Origin: Apostichopus japonicus
Taxonomy: Eukaryota; Echinodermata; Holothuroidea; Aspidochirotida; Stichopodidae
Assembly (NCBI RefSeq): GCF_037975245.1
Contig: NC_092561.1
Coordinates: 10,041,001-10,105,000 of the forward strand
DNA: 64,000 bases
Direction: 5' to 3'
Positions 10,685 to 24,190 of this stretch are shown one piece after another. Under the pieces are notes generated by a model. The model was not told where the DNA came from, made no database searches, and saw only the letters and a list, made by a program, of their open reading frames with translations. Within the stretch, counting starts at the first letter, position 1. Each line of letters opens with the position of its first letter. The position numbers and the translations under genes were made by a program.

Positions 10685-13600
10685 ATGGCAGCTACAATTG
10701 AGAAAAAGCACAAACTCTCAAGTACAGAAAATCCTTGCCCAAAGAGAACCTACGTGACTGCAATATCAAACTCTGCAGAAGTGGAGAAGAACACAAAAAC
10801 TATTTTTAAGATCATTTTGAAGAGCAAGTTTAGTCACAAACAACATGCTGGAAGTCCAATTGTAACCAAGGAAAGAAAAGAAACGAGTGAGAAGAAGGAG
10901 AAAGTCCAAGTATCTAAGCGGTCATCGACTGCGACTGGAGGCCTGATGTTTGATGGCTTACGTGATGATGATACCTTTACGGCACAGTCAAAAACTGGTA
11001 CAGTAAGATATGAGTCAGTGTATTGACAGTACAGTATGCTGGTTTCCATGGTGACATGGTTTTGTTTATATTCAAGTGTGTACAAACATAACGACCGACC
11101 AAGCTGCAATTTGAACGTGGGTAGCAGAATCTGCAATACTTACATACTTTTTAATAGTCATTTGTAAAAAATATGGCTGACCTTGTTTAAAGGAAAAGTA
11201 TTAACTGAAGTAAAGCCTAGCTTGTATTCTCATTGGGCAATGTGACTATAGATGACCCAGGGACGAGTGTCCAGGGGTTACAATGTATGCAAATCTCAAG
11301 ACTGAAGTTTAATAAACATTACATATATTACATGTATTAGTTTTGAGATCTCTGCTCTTTCACTGTAACTGTCTGTTTTCACTGCAAAATCGGTTGTGAC
11401 TTAATCCTTTTTCAGTGAACCCTAAATGGATTTTTATGATGGCACTGAATAATTCCAATATCTGTTTTGTTGAAATGATATTAAAAATTAAGGACCTTTT
11501 GTTGTTTCTTCACCAAAATGGGTTAAACTAGCTAAAAAGAAGTTATGAAGCTATGACAAACTGTATCTAGTGTGAAATCAGATATGATGGAATAAAGAAA
11601 AAAAGAACAAAAAAACTTCCTCAAGAGACCAGTGGATGACTTGTTACAGAGTGTCAGTTTTTATATTTTTAATACAGTAGAGAGTAATGAAGATGAAGAA
11701 GAATCTCAAGAATCTCAAGAGGGGAGCCTAAACTCCCTTAAGTTCACATCAGATATTGAGAGCGATTCCATTGGTAGTGGTGCAGCGAAGAGCGGTGGCG
11801 ATGGCGATGAAATAAGGAGGGCCTTAAATGAGGAAGACGATGAGGAAGAGAACGGTAAGATATACCCTCCTAAGTTCAGTTTAGTGGAGATTGGGGGTGG
11901 GGGGGGGGGAGGATCAAGAAAGAGATATAAAATCCCCTTCAAGGAACCTATACAATAAAAATGTAATCACATATACCTCAATTCCTAATGTTTGCAATTC
12001 TTCAAAATTACAACCATCCGAAGTACATATTCTTGAAAGGCATTGACACTTTTAGCTAGGACAACCAAATCAGGTAAAGCATTCCTTCATTCACAACCCT
12101 CTGATAAAAAGAAGTTATATATAAAGAGAATTTATAAATATGAGAGATTTTGCCTTGTATCTTTGCATGTTATTCTTTATCTATAAGCCAAAGTAACATT
12201 ATACATCATAACTCCAATGTATCCAGCTCCCAAGTTAACAAAATTAACTAAATAGACAAGCATCCTCGCTCTCGAGTGAGCTTTTCGTTGATCTGTTACT
12301 TTTTAGTGTTTTCATACAGTACAGTGGTGTGCTTCTTTTGACATATATTCTTACAATGTTTTCTTGGCGTCCTCTCTCCTTAGACCCTGAGAGACAGAAA
12401 GCATTCGAAGACGTCGCTACCCGATTGGCAACAATCGGTGATGACGTTCAGGCAAATTGCCAGGTAAGAGATTTGTACAGAGATTTTTTGCGCATTATTT
12501 ACGTATGTTAATAAACAAATTAAACAACGGCACAGTGACTGGAATCTTAACCAAATTTTGAAAGAGCAAGAAAATGTTGGCTTAAGTATCAAAACCAGTT
12601 GACCTCAGGGATATATGTGTTCTGTGCTTAATTTATCTACTGAGCTGTTGTATATACTGTAGCACTTCGTTAGTGGATCCTAAGGTAAGTGTTTGCTTGT
12701 AGAGGGTGACAGTGAAAAGCCACAGTACCTTGCACACCATGTAACAAGTAATCACACCCTTGCTTCAATGGATATTAAGTTCTCAGGAAGCAGTAGGGAA
12801 GCAGTTCCAGGAGAATATTTAGACGTTTTACACAGACCTTCTCTATTCTTAATTTCGTTTACCCACCCATCTTGCTACTGTTAATTGCCCTATAGGGTAA
12901 AAGATGGTCAAAACAGAACCGAAACAATCTAAGATTCAAAAGGTAGAGCAAAAAGGAATTTTAAAAGAATGTCAAGTCATCTCCATTCAAGTGTTTACTG
13001 AACATTTCTGTATGAAGAGTTAACGCATAGGTGGCATTCTGTGAGGTCATAGGCATCCAGTATGTAACTCAGGCTGTACACTGTATGCAATGTAGTCAAT
13101 AAGAGTGGCTGAACTAACAAGTCTAACCCACGGACCATCAGGTCCCTCAGATGCAACACAAAAACGGTACATGTGAAGGAAAATAACAGACAGCATTTTG
13201 CAGTTGATATTTCAACAAACCATACTAGAAGAGATAGAGAAGGGGCTCAGTACACAATAGGTCTTCAACAATACCTACATTCATCCAGGAAATGAAATCT
13301 GCTTCAAAGAATTGCTACTCCTGTGTTGGGTGATTTAAACACACTCAAGTGGCCCTTATCAGTTTTCACCCTCTGAGCTTCAAGGGGTCAAAATAGGCCT
13401 TATTTTTTCTGATTTAAACTAAATGAGCGTAAGTGTTTTTTAAAAGTATTTCACATAGGAAGACTGTTCTTGGTGGATTTTAAAATCAAAATTCTATATT
13501 GTAAAGTCCTTACAAGTGAATTATAATTGATTGTTGCCCACAAGGGAGTGCTACAAATATGAGCTAGAAATCTCTGATCTTTCTGGTTCTCACTTCATTT

Positions 13601-14194
13601 CTTGGATAAATTTAACTCACTTACTCCACATTAATCAGATTGGTACTGTATGTGGAATTGTGTGCAAATTATATGGCAAGGAATTACAAAACCAACTCGC
13701 TTTCCGATTCAACCAAACCTACTACTTCTATCGTTCTGTTTAAAATACCGAAAATTTATACATCTTTGTCTGCATCTGGGCGGAATCGTCCATTAATACT
13801 TTCAAAGGAAACACTTCAGCTACTACACCTTCCTGAATATAACTTTCAGTTTACACTGAAAAACCACTAAGATTATCTTGTTTCTTTGTTTCTGAAGGGG
13901 GATGGGGCCATCTTCGAGCAGGAATTGCTCTCCTGCGCCACCTCCATCACGTCCAAAACAGTCTACCAGTCATTTGAAGCCACAATGGACACTTTTCTGA
14001 ACAGCCAACAGCAGCGTCTGCCAGACCCTAGTGACCCGTACAAAGTAGCTTTGGTGATGTTGTGTACGCAGAAGGCCATCAGCTTGGCCAACATATCAGT
14101 ACAAGCAGCTAGCAGTGAGGCAGATGAATTAATCAACCTTGCTGTGAGATTTGTCTCCAATCACTTCCCAACCTGGTTGGGAGGCTCAATTTAA
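10685..14194 (+). CDS. BID-like BH3 protein (Bcl-2 family), 4 coding exons
   Basis: Exons are 10,685-10,997, 11,678-11,854, 12,384-12,463 and 13,898-14,194; phases 1,1,0 join into 288 codons. The ATG follows a strong acceptor (TTGTCTTTACAG at 10,674), so a 5' non-coding exon is expected. Residues 1-104 are Lys/Ser-rich and 105-163 are acidic low complexity. The third exon encodes a clear BH3 helix, VATRLATIGDDVQANCQ (174-190), with the invariant L178, G182 and D183, close to BAK. The last exon is helical and lacks the BH1 motif NWGR and a C-terminal membrane anchor. Its pattern (VALVMLCTQKAISLAN ... INLAVRFVSNHF) resembles the last helices of BID. The protein would be a cytosolic pro-apoptotic protein acting on mitochondria. 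IESD (131-134) resembles a caspase-8 site. The exon 1/2 junction uses a non-consensus GTACAG donor and is the least certain. Alternative: a divergent BAK/BAX-type protein. Confidence 0.6.
13250..13760. repeat. dispersed ~500-bp repeat in the last intron of the BID-like gene
   Basis: The sequence from GTCTTCAACAAT through TGCTACAAATATGAGC to GGATAAATTTAACTCACTT recurs in diverged form near 17,220-17,400, at 29,230-29,720 (inverted) and at 53,090-53,620. The short ORFs here belong to this repeat and not to the gene. Confidence 0.6.
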
Positions 14195-14634
14195 GCCTTA
14201 ATCACACTCCCAGGGAATGGGAGAGTTTTGATTTATTCATGAAAGTATTACTGGAAAATTAAGGACATATCTGTTTCTATAACAACAGTTGCAACTGGCA
14301 GAAAGTTAAAAAAAAGGGGTGGGGTGAGGGGAGGGGAGAGGGGGTGTTCAAATTTGTTGGGTTTATGACATTTTATGGTAATTATATCTTTTCAAATATG
14401 CAAATTAGGTCACCAATTTGACTTTTGGGGGTTGACCAGAGTCAAAAGGTTAACAACTTTGAGGTGGCATCAATGAAAGAATGCCTGTCAGGTTGTATGG
14501 TGTTTGAAAAGGATTTTTATTGTATTTAGAGTACTATGGAAGACATAGTATTTTATAATACAGTTTAGTGAAGTGTGGGAAAATCACAACATTAGGTCAA
14601 TGACAATATAGTGGACGCACTTCCTTACAGTAAG

Positions 14635-14742
14635 AATAAACTTTGAGAAGAAAGACAGAAAAGGAAGGACCTTTCTAAATCCTTCGTAGTCTGAAGATTT
14701 GTGATTGTAGTGTACCGAAAATCATGTTGCCATGGGAATAAA
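14635..14742 (+). terminator. candidate polyadenylation signals of the BID-like gene
   Basis: AATAAA hexamers occur at 14,635-14,640 and 14,737-14,742, about 440 and 540 bp after the stop codon. Another is at 16,897. None has independent support. Confidence 0.3.
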
Positions 14743-17219
14743 GTACATAGGCTGATCCAAATCTGGATTATCTGTTTGTCTAGAGCAGACATGATGGAAT
14801 ACAGGATGCTTGTTTGACAGAGGGGAGGTGGTCCAGCAATTCCAAGGTTGAATGTATGGGTTGGGTGCGGGGAGAGGGATTTTGTTTAAGATGGTTCCAA
14901 TTTTCATCGTATAGCGTGAAAGATTGGTTCAACTGTTCAACTAGAGCTAATTGCAGATAATGATACAGTGTTAGGGTGGTCTGTTAGTTTGACAGCTAAG
15001 CATGGATGATCCTACCATCATCGGAGTTCATGGTAAAGGATCATCCTAATCAGGATCATCTTGTTATGTAGTAGGGATGATCCTACTAGTTGGTATGGTC
15101 TCGGTGGTAAGTTGTGAGAAGCCCACGTTGTCCTGTACTGCTAAACGGGTGAGTGTTGCCAAGATGTTAGTCAGGGTTTTTATCATTTCCAAAGATCACC
15201 TTACTAACACCAATCATGTGTCTTCTATATAAGTCAGGATTTGTACTTCATTTCAAATCTGTGTTTGGTGTTGTCAACCTTATGAAGTATGCTATGTATA
15301 AAGATGACGACGCATTTCATTTGTTTCTACAGTACTTGCTATGTCTTTGTCTCGTACTAGTCTGAAATGAAAGTCTCAGACGTTAATCTACATCGATCAT
15401 TTGTTTTATCTTTTTATCAAGATCATATTTTAGGATGCAATTCTATTGAAAGTTTGTGAAATAATGGTACTCAGTTAATGATAGTCAGAAACACTAACTT
15501 GCAGCTGATATATATCTATATAACAATATTTCTTAATTATGAAATTCAACTCTTTCATCATTATTATTTGTAAGAAATTCTTAAGAGAATCTGTGGTGTC
15601 TATGCCAAAGATACACATATGAAATGAAAATATTCACATTTTACTTAAATTTTCTTCATTTCTTTGTTAAATTAAATGATTACAGAAATTCTGATATTGG
15701 TCGTTTGCAAATGTCAATTTTTAGATTGTTATTACAACAACATTTTGAGTTGTGCCAAGTGAAATTTTAGTTTTTAATGCTGTTCGAAAGCAAAATGTCT
15801 TAACGAGGTACTGTAGGTTGTAAACTTGTTCGATTATGGCAAGTTTCATTTCAAAAATTAACTAAAAAGTAATGTTTGATATTTCCCAAACTGCTTGTAG
15901 TTGTGTTTATTCTTCAGTGAAATTGTCCAGATGAAGAAATATTGAGAAATTGAATGGAAAATCATTAATTATTTGCTCTTTTTAAAGGATATTTAGAGAA
16001 TAAAATGTTTAGGAGGAGGCTCATAAATTGATCAATTGCAAACACAGTTTTAGAAATACTCTGTAGATGTTTTGTTTTATCATAGTGCCAACCAAACTAA
16101 AAAAAGATATTTTAAAGCAGAGATACAATTTCTGCCACTGCAGTGTATCGTTTGTCATCTTCGTGTATCTAAGAGCTCATCATAGCTGATTTTTAGAGGT
16201 CTAATAATTAGGTTAATTCGATAATTGGAGTTTAGAAAATTGACGTTTTGAAAAGTTAATACATCAAAGCCACATAGAATGATGATGTAGCTGTTGACAC
16301 AAATATTTTATTGTTTAATTTCGCTCAGGGCTGTGTAGACCTGCTATTGTACAATATTGTTTTATCCCTTGAGTATTTGCTCAAATTCAAGTGTGCGGTT
16401 ACTTTTTTTCCTATGTATATATTTTCGTTCGAGTGTCATTGTTTATGGTTTCATTCTTTAGAAATTTGAAAAAGCATGAATTCTATAACTTTTTTTTCAG
16501 TTCTTTTACCCTTCTTTTATCTTGAGGGAAAATTTCGTGTTTTCTATAAGATTACTAATGTAATAGGCTAATAACACAGATGACTGGGTAGTGTTGTATC
16601 AACATGTAGGAGGGTTGGGACCAGAGGTAACAAGTGCTCAAAACCGAATCGTAGAACTTCTACAAGTTGATCAGTTTTTTTAATTCTCCTTCCCTGAATT
16701 TTTTCTACACCCTTTTGTTTACGTTAAAATATGGTAAAAGTATATTCTCATAGCTTTTGTTATGACCAAAAAAATTGCACAACCTAGAAGTTCGTTTTTG
16801 AGGCGAAGGTGCTGTTCTTATTGCTCAAATAGTCAAATAATGTTTAACAAAAGAAACGAAATGTATTATGTTTCTTATCTCCATGGTAATAGAGACAATA
16901 AACTTAGAGGCTATACCTTGTTTTGTTTCTAAAACTCAGTCACAAATGCTAAGTCACCTTCCTCGATATTTTAAAAGTCTGTAAAACTTTGCCTTTAATG
17001 TTCCCTGCATTTAAGGTCACTGCCGTGAACGCCATGTACCTTGTGTGTGATTCATCATTTATTACATGCATGTAAAGGTAAAACAGTAATACATTAAGAA
17101 GACAATTTGTATTATGATGAACAGAATAATAAGTGTTGTTTTCTTCTTCGTTCATTTTCTCTACTTTGTTGTGTTGCTGCTTTCTTATTTATTCCTTGAC
17201 AAAGGCAAAATGAATCTAT
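14743..17219. other. long AT-rich non-coding stretch, possible extended 3' UTR
   Basis: No coding signal was seen. A cluster of GGATGATCC/GGATCATCC half-palindromes lies at 15,000-15,090. The rest is T-rich and uniform. Confidence 0.35.
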
Positions 17220-17799
17220 GCTATACTGTAAAATCCTTACCAGTGAATTAATTGATTGATGCCCACAAGTGAGTGCTACAAATAAGAACTGGAAATCTTT
17301 GGATCAAGTTTACCACACTGGCTCTACACCGGTCAGGCAGTTAAGTTGAATTTATAGCAAATTATGTGGCAAGGAACCACATTCCCTTCAGGATTTCTGT
17401 GAACTTGTTAGTGCGAACACTTGCAAATTTAGGGGGCGCTCATCCACTTACCAGAGCCCGCTCCACAACTAACCCTACGGTACTTGAATAAATTATATCA
17501 TGAATCAGGTTGTGAAGTACAAATGATAATGGCGTGATGCAGCCCAGACGGAAGCTTTGATGAATTATGATCCTACATCAGAATATATCTGAGTAACTTT
17601 TTCAATTTGTATTCAATTGTATTGTGAAACAATTACTTAACAAACACCGTACCCATTGAAATCATCGTTCACCATAGTTACCATTGCATCACTTACTTGG
17701 CCGACGATCGGGAAATAAGCAGACAGCCAGCAAGTTCAGTTAACCAAAGAATGGGTGATGAGCTAACAACATTCTGTAAACAAGATTTTCAAACTATGA

Positions 17800-18560
17800 T
17801 CTCTGTCGACCTCAGGTAATGACCGAACAACACGGAAGTGGTGTACTCAAATGCGTAGCCCAACATATGAGGCTTTTTTTTTAAAGCTTTACTTTTGGAG
17901 TATTTGTGTTTATAGAGTTTTCAAACCAAAGTTGACCACATATGACATTTGAAATCCATCCCCACTACTCCAAAGGTGGATCCACATACTAATTATGGAG
18001 TTAATCCAAGCTATACTTTGAAGTCATTACGTTCAAAGGGTTTTTAAACTTTGACCTATGTTGACTGAAATGACCTTTTGCATCCACAGAAAGTAATAAG
18101 ACTCTTGCCCTCAATAATGTGGATCAAAATATCAATTATGAAGTTTTTCCAAGCTTTACTTTTGAGTTATTGTGCTTACTCGGTTTACAGGCTTGACCAA
18201 TGTTGATGTTAAATTACCTTTAGGCTTTAACCATCACAAATGTCAATGGGGTCTGTGTTCTTACCAAGGTGGGTGGGTCTACATACCAACCTAAAAGTCA
18301 TCGATGCTTCACTTTCTAAGTTATTATATTTACAAAGTTTTCAAAATTAGAAATTTGTCGACATCAAATGGCCTTTGACCTACACAGAAAAAAAAAGGTT
18401 TTGCTCGTGTACTCAAGATGAAGTCTTCGAGTTATCTTTATTTGTTAACATGCTTTGACCTATGTTGACCTCAAATGACCTTTCATCTCCACCAGTTTAA
18501 CTGTGATCCTTTTACAAAATACGGGGAATCCATATACTATAGGTAGAAAAGGTCATCCAA
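17800..18560. repeat. TGACC-rich degenerate tandem repeat, ~120-150 bp unit
   Basis: About five diverged units each contain TTGACC(T/A)..TGTTGACCTCAAATGACCTTT.. followed by CCACATACTAATTATGGAG-like text and GTTTTCAAA. The same family recurs at 29,800-30,010 and 52,830-52,990 inside the inverted-repeat arms. Confidence 0.6.
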
Positions 18561-21269
18561 GCTTTGCATTTTTAGTCAAAAGAAAAACGTCATATACAAA
18601 CATTAACTATTGGTGAGAGCATGGTCGTATATTCAATATTTAGCCATGAATGGTAACAACATAATTGCCTTTATAAAATAAGTTAGTACGTGATCTCTGT
18701 AGTGTGAAATGTGTACGCTACACCATATATGCATTGCGATGCTCAAGCAAGTTGAATACCTGTCAGTAATTTTGTCATACAGTTTTACATCTTCATGCAA
18801 GTTCGCCCCATGGTATTCGATGACCGTGTTAAAAGTATCTTTGCTGTAATCGTAAATATAACAGCGCTGTATTTATCACCCATTTCCCGCCAATCTCAAT
18901 GTCACTGTGTCGCGGTTCTTTAGTTTAAAGGGATTGGTTAAATCCATGTGATTCTTGAGCAATGATATAAAAAAAATTACTTTCAATCTGTTGATTAACT
19001 TACTTGAATTACTATCTATGTTGTTATCTGTATGTTTCGTGAATGAGTAACTCTTCAAATCAATTAAGACGAAATGGCTCCACCAAGTAGACCCATGGTT
19101 AAGATTTTCCTTTTTCCTTCCTAGCATTATACATAACAGACTTGATCAAATCTGAAAACGAAATCACAGAGCCATATGAACTGGTGCTTGAAGTCTTTAT
19201 TGTTTGAACTTTCTTTTAATGCGTTACTTTGGTTGATGTCTTCGGTATATATAGTGGTAGCCGTGAACATTGTTTCGAAGTTTCTTAGAATACATAATAC
19301 TATCACTTATAGCAAATAGTGCATACGTCTATCGGGACAATTTGAGAAAACAAAAAACAAGGGGAAATAAGAAGTTTGATTTTCTTTTCACACAATGCCT
19401 TCATTCTTTGACTTTTAAACCATCATTCAAACTGAACGACACTTCATTTTTATTCTTTTGTTGAGACAAACACCGAACCATCTTTATTATTGACATGATA
19501 TAGTTAACTGTAACGTACAATTTACCCAAAATGGTAAGAAAAATAGTATTTTACTTGGTAGATATCACGGATCTAATGGTTCTTCACAAACATCGGTGAA
19601 GACTTGATCAAGTCCAAATATGACATCATGGACACCCGGATGTGCTTTCAATCGTTTTTACGTGTCTGTTTCCTTCAGTACAACTGTTTTATTTTCTGTA
19701 ATAGAGATGGATTTTTACAAATGTTGAATCTAAAACATTGTAATGCATGATGCTGCTGGTGTTATTGTTAACACTGTTCACACTGTACAATGAAAATATG
19801 AACAGTGAAAACAAAGACAGTGTAAATGTTTCAGATCGTATCGTGGCACTCTGAAATAACAGATTAAAACAATGATAGTTCTCTGACACGACATTTAATC
19901 AATTGAGGATGTCTCCCAAACGGACAAAGGTGTTGTCTTAGCTGTTTAGGGGGATCGAGTTGTTTCTAACTGTTCATAATTAACAAGCATCTCTTTCAAA
20001 CCGGACCAGTAACGTGTAATGGACATCACGAAATTCACAGTAAGTCGGCGGTATCGTTTGGTACTTTATTTTAGCTTGTTTTTTAACTAGACTATCCCTT
20101 TAATATGCACAAATACACGAAACGCTTGGCAACAAGATGTAAATAGAAAGCCAGCTACCACAAATATCAAAAGGTAACTTGATATGTTAAACAACTTCGA
20201 GGCTGTGAGAGAGTTCACATTTTCGGGCAAAATTATGATCGGTCGGGTCATGAACAATGAACAAAAAGAGAAATACGACTTTCTTCATTGAGCGTCTTCG
20301 CGTTTATTATTTTATTTTAATGGTGCTATCGACAGTAAAAGTACCACTTACGTGTTTAATGCCGTAAGTGTTGTCGCAAAGATTTAGACCTAGTTTAGCC
20401 ATTTTTCACTATAGTATCATATAGGCTATTAAAATACTGATAAAGTAAGACGAAATTAGCATAAAGGAGTAAATGTAGTCTCCAGGCACCGTTTGTATTG
20501 TTAAGTGGATAAAATCCCTCGATGGCCAGTTGAATCCTTCTCCTATAGATACATATGCCATTACCCTATGAATAATACATAATTTTCGATCCCTTCGGCT
20601 TATTTCACGTCTTAAAGGTAAAGATGGTTAAAAAGTATCGGTCCCAAGGTTGATGCTGTTTTCATTCCCTCTCAACTTCCCACAGCCACCCCCTATCTTC
20701 TCCTCTTGATTACGTTACTTGAACATTAATGCGTTTGACCATTAATGAGAAACCTCGACACAACAATCGCACGTAGAAGGTTCCACAGAGGTTGCTAAGG
20801 CTAATTGGTACGAACAACTCTATACTACAGAACTGGAGCCTTCAGTGGGGATTCTGGGGAATCAGGATATTTAGTAAAACACTGGGATTTCCTTTTAAAA
20901 GGGCAACTGTTGATTTGCAATTTGGCAAGAATGCAATAAGAGAAACATTAGAAATAAAATGAGTTTGGGTTACATATTTTTCTTTTTCGGTTGATCTCTA
21001 ATCTTCGAGACATTTCTTCGACAATGTCATTTCAGTGATGACATGTCCTGTCAAGAAAAGAAAACAAAGAAGTATATCAAGGATGATTTTAAGTCCCAAC
21101 TAGGAAATATGGATTCTCTCATCTTATTATATATCTACTAATATTTGCGAGAAGTCAAAATTTCCGAAGTTGTGTATCTTGCAATAGCACTGTCCAATAT
21201 ATTTAATTTCTCTATATGTCACGAATCTATGTGTCATTTTATATCTATACTTCTTAATCGACTTAAATC

Positions 21270-21740
21270 CATTGTTTAAACTTGGATGAAACTTGCCAAA
21301 CAATATCGGGAACCGGGAGATACATACATCTTGTCATATATTCATAAATTCTTTTATTTCAAATATAATTTCAAGTATCATGATCCCATACATTTCATGT
21401 ATGTTTTCAAGTATATTTTGTTTATTCCAGGATATTTCACATACCGTGACCATGCACTAATACAAATGTTGGTATATATATTTCGCTGCTTTCACTGCTT
21501 TCGTGTTGTTCACGGAGATTTTACATACCGTGAACATAACGTTTATTTCTAGTATATCCCTTGTAGCTTATATTTCTACATGTGTGATGTTTATTAGTTA
21601 TAATATATTGATAGTCTGGTAACTTTGTTTTTAAAGCAACCTCAAGCGTCGCTGTCTACAATTGTATTGACAACGGATTGTCTCTTCCTCTGCTTCACGC
21701 TGTGTAAGACATATTTTATGAATTTTGACTAGGAGAAGAA
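21270..21740. repeat. repeat unit R in intron 7 of gene A
   Basis: It contains CATACCGTGACCATGCAC and GCAACCTCAAGCGTCGCTG. The same unit lies inverted in intron 5 (23,800-24,190), so the two copies flank exons 6 and 7. The equivalent pair in gene C is at about 59,010-59,400 and 61,430-61,860. Confidence 0.6.
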
Positions 21741-22089
21741 GTCTTCTACCTTCTTAACTCTTTTTTCTTTTCATTATTCAGGGCGTGGTGGGGGTGGAGG
21801 GGGCGGGGTCCTTTCCTATACTTACCATGATTAATTTTCACATCGTCACATACTTTTTGATAAACTCCGTTGTCCCTGATCCTTTGAAATGCTTCATTCC
21901 ACCAGAGGGTCAGTTTGTTATCTGGCCGAGTCATTATCGGCGATGAGGACTTACTGCATTTGTCTTCTAAGCCGCCTGCTGTAAGAACTTGAAGATCGGT
22001 TTTGAGTGGCTCGATATAAAACATGAACCCACAATCGACCTGAAACGTAATATGGATAACAAAAAAACAAGAAAAGCAAATGAGCAAAC

Positions 22090-22200
22090 TAGTTGTTGGC
22101 TAGAACGGGGTTCGAACTAGCGATCCTCAGTGGATTACAAGCTCAGCGCTAGAACAGGGCCTGCAATCCACACAGAGGTCACTCGTTCGAATCCTATTCT
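22090..22200. repeat. two head-to-head tRNA-like 3' halves (SINE relic)
   Basis: On the minus strand CTTGTAA sits in anticodon-loop position, followed by a B-box GTTCGAACC and an acceptor-like TTCTAGCCA. On the plus strand CCTGCAATCC is followed by GTTCGAATC. No A box or full cloverleaf exists for either, so neither is called a tRNA gene. In arm 2 (60,920-61,080) the same site is split by extra sequence. Confidence 0.5.
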
Positions 22201-23799
22201 ACTTACAAATTGATTTGCTTTTTCCTTTTGCCTAAACCTTGCCAGGCGTTTTCCGCTATTCAATTACTTAGTTTATATATAAAATAATAATAACAAAAAA
22301 TAAAGAGTTTTAACAAGTAAGACTGAAAAAATGAAGGAAAGAAAAAACAACACAAGAAGACATTAGGTAAAAGACGATTAAACAAAGCGACTTATCAGCA
22401 TCTTTTCATCTGGATCAATAATAACTGGTTTATTTTCTATTCTTTTAAATTCTTTTCTGATGTACGCAGAACACAAAAGGCATCAAATGCATTGGTGTTA
22501 TCTCATAAAGTACTTAATTAAATATTGTTGAAGGACATAAAGTTCATTACTTTGTCGCAATCCTCCTAGTAACATGCAATTAAGTATATAAACAATGGGG
22601 ACAACTATAAGGAATAGTTAAAGAATCACTTTAAAATTAATTTTGAAATGTTGTAAACCATTCAAAAATACTGCATATTAGACTAGATTGTATTGTTATA
22701 TAATTAACATGCTTTTTTCTTACAAATGCCCCTTTAAACAGCAAGGGCCGGGAAAATATGAGATAAATGATATTGTATTTTCATTTTCATAAAGGAAATC
22801 TGAAGTGTAGAGAAAATGGCCTCTTTGTCATAAATTGTCCACGGGGCGCAACCAGACTCTCGACTCCTCTGCTCCAGTATAAGAAAAAGACTATTATTAA
22901 AATTATTAAAATAAATAATTGTCATTTAGGGTTAGCACAGCGTACCTCTCCGCTAGCAATAGCTCGTGTGAGAGCTTCCAAAGTTTGGTAATGGCGAGCA
23001 TTTGATCTGCTGAATCCCTGAGAAGAAAGAAAAACGATAAAGAATGTAAGAAAAGGGATCCACGCTTTCATGTGCCGGGAAAATTGATACCAATCATCAC
23101 AAGCAAAAGTATGACATTTTAACTAAATTAATAGTAGAAACATGACAACGGACATAAAGAAATTCCGAAAAAGATTATATCCGCCAAAAATGTTATCCAC
23201 GATTGGTTGGGCAGACCTATCCAGTATGGAGTAAAATACTTTTGAAGCTTTTAGCGGAGGGGTGAGGGGGGGGGGGGAGTTGTTATAGTAGGTCTCGTTC
23301 ACCTTTTGGTCAGGGCCGTCCACCTCAAGACAACACCACTACCATGAGTGTAGTTGTCTAACTTTCATTTAGTACATAATGTGACCTCTATGGGAATTTC
23401 TATCAATGGTTCGTAATAAAATGTGTATAAATAAAGTGACGTCATTCCCATTCATATATTACCACATATTCCTTAATATATATTAGATATATATATATAT
23501 ATATATATAAATATGTTAGATGCAAAATATCATCAAAATTCGACCATAACAGACGTTTTTGATGGATTTTTGTCTTTACCATACCAAATCACTATCTGTC
23601 ATTTCTGTCGGAAAAACACAGTGCTTTGGCGAATGTAATTTTATCGAGAACATGTAACAACCTATGAACACGTGACTATAAAGAACGTTTGTAACTCAAA
23701 ATAGTCTGTGCTCCGATCGGGTGAGATTTATTGTTCTGGTGTTTAAAGCCCCAAGCAAACTGTACGATTGATCCCGAACACACTCATCTCGACCGCCAT

Positions 23800-24190
23800 T
23801 ACTTGAAAATTCTTAATCATGTTAAATTTTTCTTCTTTTGTCAAAATTCTTAAAATCTGTAATGACCATATTCCTGAAGCAGAGAACTTGATAACCCGAT
23901 GTCAATACGTTTCTCGACAACGACGTTTGTGGTTGCTTATGATACAAAGTAATCATGACTACATGTAATATTCGTAAAATATGCGAAACATAGGCTACTA
24001 GATCATATACTAGAAATTACTTAATGGTACCTAATGGTACCGGTATGTACTGAAAATATTCGTGACATACACGAAATATGCCTCAAAACTATAAAACAAT
24101 GAACTACGCGAAATATGTATAGGCGTATACATAGAATGTTAGTGAACTGGGTTTGTGTATGGTCACGGTATGCGAAATATACATGAATCA
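23800..24190. repeat. repeat unit R, inverted copy, in intron 5 of gene A
   Basis: The plus strand reads GACAACGACGTTTGTGGTTGC and ATGGTCACGGTATG, the reverse complement of the unit at 21,270-21,740. It forms an inverted pair around exons 6-7. Confidence 0.6.

Noticed and set aside
11855-11958. Continuation of BID-like exon 2 past 11,854 (Gly-rich tail)
   Set aside because: A consensus donor (ACG|GTAAGA) ends the exon and joins in phase to the BH3 exon. Read-through would be intron retention ending before the BH3.
13531-13870. Overlapping ORFs before the last BID-like exon
   Set aside because: They belong to a dispersed repeat found at 17.3, 29.3 and 53.5 kb.
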